Shown here one piece after another: positions 12,001-21,000 of a stretch of DNA of 64,000 nucleotides; the first letter of the stretch is position 1, and every line of letters starts with the position of its first letter. This DNA is from a virus: IMG/VR virus record IMGVR_UViG_3300035701_000008, positions 1 to 64,000 of that record. The stretch is one strand, 5' to 3'. Position numbers and translations under genes: made by a program. The notes under the pieces were generated by a model, which saw only the letters and a list, made by a program, of their open reading frames with translations, did no database searches and was not told the origin of the DNA.

Positions 12001-15000
12001 AACAAAAAGAACTTACTAAAGCTAAAGAAGAATATGCTCTCCTAGAAAAAGAAATAGAAGAAGCTCAACTTGATAAACGTACAAAGGCTGTTAGATTTAA
12101 AGTGGCTACAACAAGAGCTCTTGAAAATGCTATGCGTCTTTCTAGAATGCAAGAGCAATTAGAAAGAGAAATAGAAGCTTTACAATTAGACTCAGAAGAG
12201 ATTGAATTCACACTTAACTATATTACAGACATGGCTGCTAATATAGATGAGTATTCAACCAATTTCAAAGACTTCATGGATGAGTTACAAGAAGAAATCT
12301 TAGATCTTGAAATCTTACAAGAAACAACTCAAAAACAAATCACTGTTCTATCTAAGTTATCAAGAGATGTACAAGCTGCATTAGACTCAACCATTGATTA
12401 TCTATCTAAACTTATATCTTCATTTGAATCTAAATATCCAAATGTTCCTAGAATCATGGGACAAGACTGGGTTGATTTCTTAAAAGACAATCCTAACTTC
12501 CTTAAAGTTAAACCTAACTATCGATCTGATTTACAGATGATTGATGATATTGTTGCTGAGATGGAAGATGCTGAAGTGATTCCTAATGAAGAAAGACTTA
12601 AAGATCTCACTGAACACTTAGCTATAATGCAAGGATCTTTAGATGATGTGCAAAAAGAGATTGAAGCTAAAGAAGTGATCCTTAATAAATTTAAAGATAT
12701 AGCTGACAAGTATAAGCAACAACAAGCTGAAGATAGAAGATTACAAAATGATAGAGCTCTTCGTACTGAATACTTAGGAACTAATAGTGATGCTGTACAA
12801 AGTTTCTTTGGTAATGAATATTATGAAGCATCTTCTAAAAAAGATGATCTTGAATTAGTTGGTTCAACAGTTGCTGTTACTAAAGGTAAAAAAGGTGAAC
12901 AGATTAGAGAACACCATGCAAGAGCAAATCGCTTTGGATTTAATCTACACAAATTTAAGAATAGAAATGCTATTCGTGGTGTTGTAGTTACATCTAAAAC
13001 AGAAGATTCAATTCTTCCTGGGTTAATGAATTTACTTACTGATGAAGGAAGAGCTATTGGTAATGATGGTAAACCTGTCAATCCTAATACAATCATTGCT
13101 CTTGTAATGGTACAGGATAATGAGGATGGTACAATAACATTAGTTGATGAAACTGGAACTCCTTTTACAGCAGAACAATTAGCTGATCCTACTAAGTATG
13201 GTATTTTCCAAGTGTTCCCTAGTGCTGAACTAGAAGCTAATTATAAAGATGCAGCTGGTAAATCAAGTAGAGAATCTATGTTCAGAAAGAAAACTTCTGA
13301 TGAGAAATTAACTTTTGAACAAGAGTCATTAAAACAACAATATGCTAAATGGAGAAATGATCGTTTAAAAGAAGAATCTCTTTCTACTCCACAAGATATA
13401 TCTGCATCATTTGGTATTCCTGATTATGTAACTCGTTTAGATGATAAGGATAATGAGGTGAGAGATTATGATGCTAGAGTGGCTGTAGAAGCTACAGGAC
13501 TATTAGAAGAAGGAGCATTGATTGAAGATCCTGTATTAATGGTTGCTACAACTAATGAATCTGTTAGCTATGGTAAAGTGACATTTGATACACCTAAGGG
13601 TAGAGTGTTCTTGAAAGTTCCTGGTGGATTAGTTAAATTAAAAAACAGACAACTTACAGAAAAAGAAGTAGATACTATTTATGATGTATTACGTCAGATT
13701 ACTAAGAATGTTTCAAAAGATGGTACCACAAAAACAAAAGAAACACAATACTTATTTAATTGGTTAAAAACTGTTATTTACTGGGGTATTGCTAAAAATA
13801 CACAAACAGGAGAAAGAAAAGATCCTGGATATAACAATGTATGGTTTGAGACTAAGACAGAAGGTAATAAGTCTTTTACTAAATTATACATGTCAGGTTT
13901 ACAAACTGAAGGATTTGACTTTACACCAACTGGAATAGAGCTTAAAGAAAATGAAATCAAAGCTATCCTTAGAGGAATGTATAACAATGTGAATGCTACT
14001 AAAGTTAATGTAGATTCATTCAAAAAGAAATACACTGAGATAGTAGGCATAGATGAGGATGGTAAACCTATTAAAAAAGAATGGGATAACTATCAATCAT
14101 TTTTATTATCATCTGAAGGAAGAACTAATGATGAGATTCCTTTAGTTACACAAATCAGACCATTAACTGATCCTGATATTCCTAATAAGAAAGGGATCTA
14201 TTTTACATTGGATTCAACTCAAGATAGTTATACTATTCCTACTCCTCCAGTTGTAGCTACAGCTGCACCTAAACCATCTGCTAAACTTGACCCTAAAGTT
14301 AAGAAAGCATCATTGGAAAAAATTAAAACAGCCATTAACACTGAAGAAGATATTACATCAATGATGGATGGAGTATTTGCTGTAGTTAATGAAGCTGATT
14401 ATATGGATTGGCAAGAAACAATAGAACCAGTACAGTTGGAAGAAGATTTAAAAGAAAGTCTTGCAACAGTAGAAGGTGATGAAGTTAAAGTGTTTAATGT
14501 TGTAAGTAAGTATTTATTAAACAAATATATTGATGAACAAATTGCTATACTAGATAAAACTATTCCTTCAGCTCCTGTAACTCCTGTAGCTCCAGCTGCT
14601 GTTGCAAAAGAATATGATTTAACTGGTGGACCTAATGTTCATGTATTAGGTAAATATGGTAATGTTCCTTTTACAATTAATGCACAAAAGTTTATAGATA
14701 GTAAAGAGGAAGAAGGATTTGGTATTACATTTGAAGCAGATACAGTGGCAGCAGTAATGGCTGTTAAAAATAAAACTGAATCTGAAGCTAGAGACCTAAT
14801 CTATTTTGCAATATTAAATAAACTAAGACCACAATTGGATGCATTCCAAACTAAGTCTAAGATACCTACAGCTGATGCTCCACAAACTACATTTGTATTA
14901 GATGGTATAGCAGAAAACACTATACAGATAGGAACTTATGGTAAAATTATATTTACATTAGATGGTAATAAGTTTAATGAAACTGGAGAAGGATTTAATA

Positions 15001-18000
15001 TTCAATTTCCTGCATATGATTCAGAAGTATTAAAAAATGTAATGGATGCTAAAGGCATTACACAATCAGAAGCACAACAGATGATTGGTAACAATATCTA
15101 TGGTAAAGTGCTTACACAATTAGAAGGAATGAAAATTCCAGTTGCTCCTGCTATCAATACACCATTTACACCAAATACTCCTGAAGTTGTAGAAGAAGAA
15201 GAAGAAGTTACTGATAATGATAATATAGGTAAAGAGATTACAGCTGTTGCTCCTTTTAATAAAGGAACAATCACTGGTAAAATAGTAAGTGTAAAAGAAA
15301 ACAAAATTAAAAAAGGACTATATTCTATTGTATTAGACAATGGAGAAAAAGTTTCAGGAAATTTTGAAGATAATAAATTTACTTGGATACAAAATGAAGA
15401 ACCTGTTTCTACTACACCAAAACCTGCTGGAACAAGTAAGTTTGCTAACAGACAAAGAGGTGTAACTCCTGATGATTCATCTATGCGTGTAGCTTTAGCT
15501 AATCAAGCTAAGAAATTTCAAGGTGAAGACTGGGCTAAATTAGAAGAAGGTATTAAAAGAATGCTTCCTAATATTCCTATATACAGAGTGAAGAATATTA
15601 TTCAAGCTACTAATGGTAGACAAGCTTGGGGTATGCTTCATAAAGGTGCTATCTATATATATGAAAATGCTGAGGTGGGTACTGTGTATCACGAGGTGTT
15701 TGAAGCTGTATGGAAAATGTTTGCATCTCCACAAGAGAAAGAAGCTATTCTTAAAGAGTTTATAAGTAGACCAGGAACATTTGTAGATAGAGAAACAGGC
15801 AAGACTGTTGCTTACAAAGATGCTGTAGCTCATCAAATCAAAGAAGAACTTGCTGAAGAGTTTAGAGATGCTGTTCTTAAAGATAAATTAGGACAACCAA
15901 TAGCTTCAAAAAGTTTGATAGGTAGATTGTTTTCTCAATTAATTGATTTTATTAAGTCTTTGTTTACAGGAGCTAATGCTCAACGTAATACGAAAGAGTT
16001 ATTCAATAAGATTGGTAATGGATATTATGCTACATACAATCCTTATGTTTCACAATTAGCATATGCTAATAGTGGTGTAATTGATATAGAGAATGCTACA
16101 GCTGATGCTAGTTCTGATCTTAGAGTGAAAGGAATTCCTGCTACACAATTACACGAGATTGTAGAAGAGATGACATTCATTACAATTAAAGATCTTGTTG
16201 ATAGAAAACAAAGCTTATTTGATATAGTTAAACCTAGACAGAAAGAACTATATGAAATGTTACAAGTTAGAATCTTAGATGTTATTGGTCACCAAGCAGA
16301 TCTTATAGAAGATAATGTTGCTAGTGGTCAAACTTCTATAGAAGATTCAATAAGACAATATAATGATATTGAAGCATTATACAACAATGTATATGAAAAT
16401 TGGGATAGTATTATTCAAGAACATAAAGAAAAGCTTAAGACGTTTAATATAGAGTTTGATGAGAATGATGAACTTATATTAGGGGATGAAGATAATTCTG
16501 GTAGATCAGATTATATAGATGCTAGAAAGATTGATTCATTCAGAAAAGCTAATGGTGCTGTTAAATTGTTATTAGGAACTCTTCCTGTGACATATGTAGA
16601 TGTTAATGAAAAAGGAGAAAGAGTTTTAAGAAATAAACGTTCTACTATTGGTGGTGCTATTCTTATGCCTGGTGATGAAGTGTTTATTAAACTAAAAAAT
16701 AAACTTTATAACTCTTTGAATCCTAATGACATGCTTTCTAGACTGAAAGAAATGGCCAAGGGTGATCCTACATATGAGAACTTATATACAAGACTTACAA
16801 AAACATCTCTTACTAATAATGTTGATTTTAAAACATTAGATCAAAATGCAATACAGTTGATTTCTGCATTTTGGAAAGCAATGAAGAGTCAGAATGCTGA
16901 TGCTATATCTGTATTTATTCTACCTAGTGGAGAAGTGGTTGTTAGTGATTCTACTCTTACAAGTAGTGCTAAACAATCTAAACGTGATATAACCAACTCA
17001 ATGGTTGATAAAATCAAGTCTAATTCTTTATTCTTTACTTATGATCCTAAGACAGGAAGATATTTTGCTACAGATAAAATCAAATCAATGGTCCTTAATG
17101 GATCTAAGATGGAAAGTTACACTGCACTTCTTAAAGAATTAGGTATTGAGTTTGATGTTAAAACATTAAAAAAATTAAATGATAATCAGTTATTAAATTT
17201 TAGAAGTGCTGTAGAGGGTATTCAGAATGAGTTTATTAGATTGAACGAAAGAGGTAAAGCTAGAACTGATGCACAAATAGCAGATGATGAAGCTAATGGA
17301 ACAGTTGCTAGAGGAATTTCATCACTAACACCTAAAGCATTAGGTATTGAGAAACGTTTATTTCAACTTGGACTTACACAAGCTATTATTGAAAATAAAG
17401 GATTTGAGAGTACATATTTCAATATGAATGGAGAACGTACACAAACTTATATTGGTGGTAATGCATTAAGTAACTTACATGATGTTCTTTCTAGTTTAAC
17501 TAATATTGATGAGTTAGATAGTAATCCTGAGTATAGTCAATATAAATATTTACGTACAGATGTATTTGCTAAAGGAAGTGTAATGTTACAAAACATGTTT
17601 AACATAGATTCTGTAAAAGGAACAGGTAAACGTATATTTGGTACAGAAAATTTAATGAAATCTGTATACATTGATGGTACAGATAATCAAAATAATGGTA
17701 AGAAAAAAGAATCTTCTAAACTTACAGCTAAAGAAAGACTTGTACAAGAGATAAATCTTAACTTAGATGGATACTTCTTAAACCTTGTTCCTGGAGATGC
17801 TTCTATTGAATGGGCTGTTAAGATGCTTAAGTTTATTGACATGGATAGCTATGCAGATGATGCTCACATTGAAATATTTAAAAACTATTTTATATCTGAA
17901 GTGGGACTATCTAGAGATGAACGTTTTATTGTAGAGGGTAAAGGAAACAAATCAACAGATCTTCGTTTCTTCAAAGCTATACTAGGTGAAGAACTTAACA

Positions 18001-21000
18001 ATCAAATTACTAAAGAAAGTAATAGTCAATACACTGCTGAGGAATTATATAATGGAAAACCTTCAGAAGGATTTAAAGGATATAAAGCTGAAATAGATGC
18101 TGCTGTAAATGACTTTATTAAAAAAGATGCATTAGACACAGAAAATCTTCTTAGAGATTATGGTGTAGTTGGATATGGTCCTGAAGGATTACAAATTACT
18201 GATATAGTATTTGATGAAAATATTGAACTAACAGAAGCTAGTTTAAAAGATAATCTTGAAATATTATCAATCAATTATATGATTGCTAATATTGAGATGC
18301 ACAAACTTCTTTATTCAGATCCTTATCAGTATTCAGATGAGTTGAAACGTATTAAAAACTTTAACTCTCCTAGACAAGCTCTTATGTCTGGATCACAAGA
18401 AGTTAATCAAGGACTTGATGCTGTATATAACAAAGGATTTAAACCTGGAGATGCTGGTTACACAGACATGAGTAATGAGTTTTTTAGAGCAATCACTATT
18501 GGTGATGTTTTAAGTGTAAGTGATTTGAAAGATTATGATCCATATGAAGAAACAGATGGTGGTGGATATATCACTGAAAAAGCTAATCGTATTTTTGGAA
18601 TACGTTCTGGAGATTGGACTACAGCAAATGAAGCTCAGTATAGACATGATATGGCATTCTTAGATTTATTTAATTCTGGTGCAACAGCAAAAGAACTAGA
18701 GAAATTTGATAGAAAAAGTCCTGAAGTAGCAAGTACATACACTGCTAGAAAACCTATTGTATCTGGTAATAAAGATAACGGTAGAGATTATAATGATGTT
18801 GTATTACATAAGTTTGCATTACTTCCTTTATCATTCAGACTTCTATACAAGATAAATCCTGAATCAAATGCTATCAAGTTATATAACAAGATGCAGAATG
18901 AGAACATTGATTATGCTGTATATGCATCAGGAAGTAAAGTGGGTACAGAAAAGGTTTCTCCTTTATATGATGATGAGGGTAACTTTGATGAAACTCCATT
19001 TGAAGATGTTAATGCTGACATAGATGTATATGAGAAGCAAGCAGTTTCTAATATACCATTTACTATAATGGGTGTACAAGCAGAAGTTCCTTCTAAAGAT
19101 GCTCCTTATGTAACACAAGGATCTCAAATAACAAAACTTGCTACATTAGATTTTATGGAAGCTGGTGTACCAATTGATTTTGATACTGCTACACAAGATT
19201 TCAATGCTAGATTTGTTAAATGGATAAAACTATCTAATGATCAAAAATTAGAACAATCTGAGCTTTATAGAGACTTGCAACATAATCAAGAACTATTACA
19301 AGCTAAGATAGAATATGGATATAAATCTCTTCTTAAAAAACTTGGTTTAAAGAAAACAGCTGATGGATTTGAAATAAGTAATGTAAAAAAATTAGTTGAT
19401 ACATTAAAGGATGAAATTTTAAAGAGAGAAGTTAATCACAACATCATTGATGCACTTAGTGGATTTGAAAAAGGTGACACTGTATTAGAAGCTACTCCTG
19501 CATATCAACAAATCAGAAACATATTATATTCTATAGCTGATAAGAATGTTGTATCTCCTAAAATATCTGGAGGTATGAAGGTGCAGATTCCAGGTACATT
19601 ATTAGAATCTAAAAGACCTGGTAAACAAATAGTTAAAGGTAAGAATGTTTATAGCTCTGACCTACTTAGATTCTATACTAGAAATGAGAATGGTAAGTCA
19701 ATAAATGTTTGTCAGATAATGATAGCCAAATGGTTTAAATCAGATATGTCTGATAAAGAACTTTTAAATTATTTTAATAATACAGATGAAGGAAGAAAAG
19801 AGTTTGCAGCTATTACAGGTATAGCATTTCGTATTCCTACACAGAAACAAAACTCTATTGATGTATTTGAGATAGGTAAGTTCTTACCAGAAGGATATAA
19901 AGATTCAGTTGTTATACCATCAGAACTTGTTAAGAAAGCTGGATCGGATTTTGATATTGATAAGTTGTCAATCTATTTGAAAAACATATACACTAGTAAT
20001 GATAAAAAACCTAAACAAGTTCCATATTTGGGAATTGGTCAGGAAGCTATTGATAAATTTGGTGAGCTATATGATAAAGGAGAATTCAATGAGTATTTAA
20101 GATCTAAAAAACTTTTAGAAAAAGGAGAATCTGTAGATAGATTAATGGAAGCTATTTTCCCTGAAGAGTATTCATTCCAAAGAGAAGATGTGATAAATGA
20201 TTTTTACAAACAATCATTAGAGAATGAATACATAAACTCTTTACAGAAACTTGTTTCTAATGACCTCAACTTTGAAAACTTAATAAAACCTAACTCTGCT
20301 GATGATTTAAAAGGATTGGCAAAAGATATAAATAAAAAACTTGGTAAAGACGAGATTAACTATGGTGTTGCAGGTAACATGTTAAGTAGATCATTTATGA
20401 CTACTCTTAGACATGCATTTGTTACAGGTAAGTATGCAATTGGTATTGCTGCTGTTAACCAAACTAACCATGCTCAAAACCAACGTAGTCCTATATATAT
20501 TGATAGAGATAAATTAGATACAGTAATTGACCCAGCAGATAAGAAATGGTTAGGTGATGCAAAAATTAATTTCAAAGAGTATAACTCAATGATGATTAAT
20601 GGAAAACAATATCCTTCATTATCTATGATTAAAAGTGCTGATAAGAAAACATTTATATCTGATACAATAGGACAGTTTATAGATGGATATGTGGATATCT
20701 CTAAAGGTCCTTGGATTATGGAAATGGGAGCTTCTCCAAACGTAGCTTCTACATGGATGTTATTAGTTAAACTTGGTGTGCCTATAACCACTGTTGGATA
20801 TTTTATGAACCAACCAATTGTTCGTGAGTATTTAAAAACAATTCAGAACAATGGATATTCATGGTTGTTCATTGATAAGTTTGTTGATGATACAAAATAT
20901 GAATACATAGGTGGAGAAGATGTAGAAGTGACATCTATTCCTAGTGAAAAAGAATTAGGAGATATGATTGGTAAGTCTGGTGCAGATATGAATCCTACAG

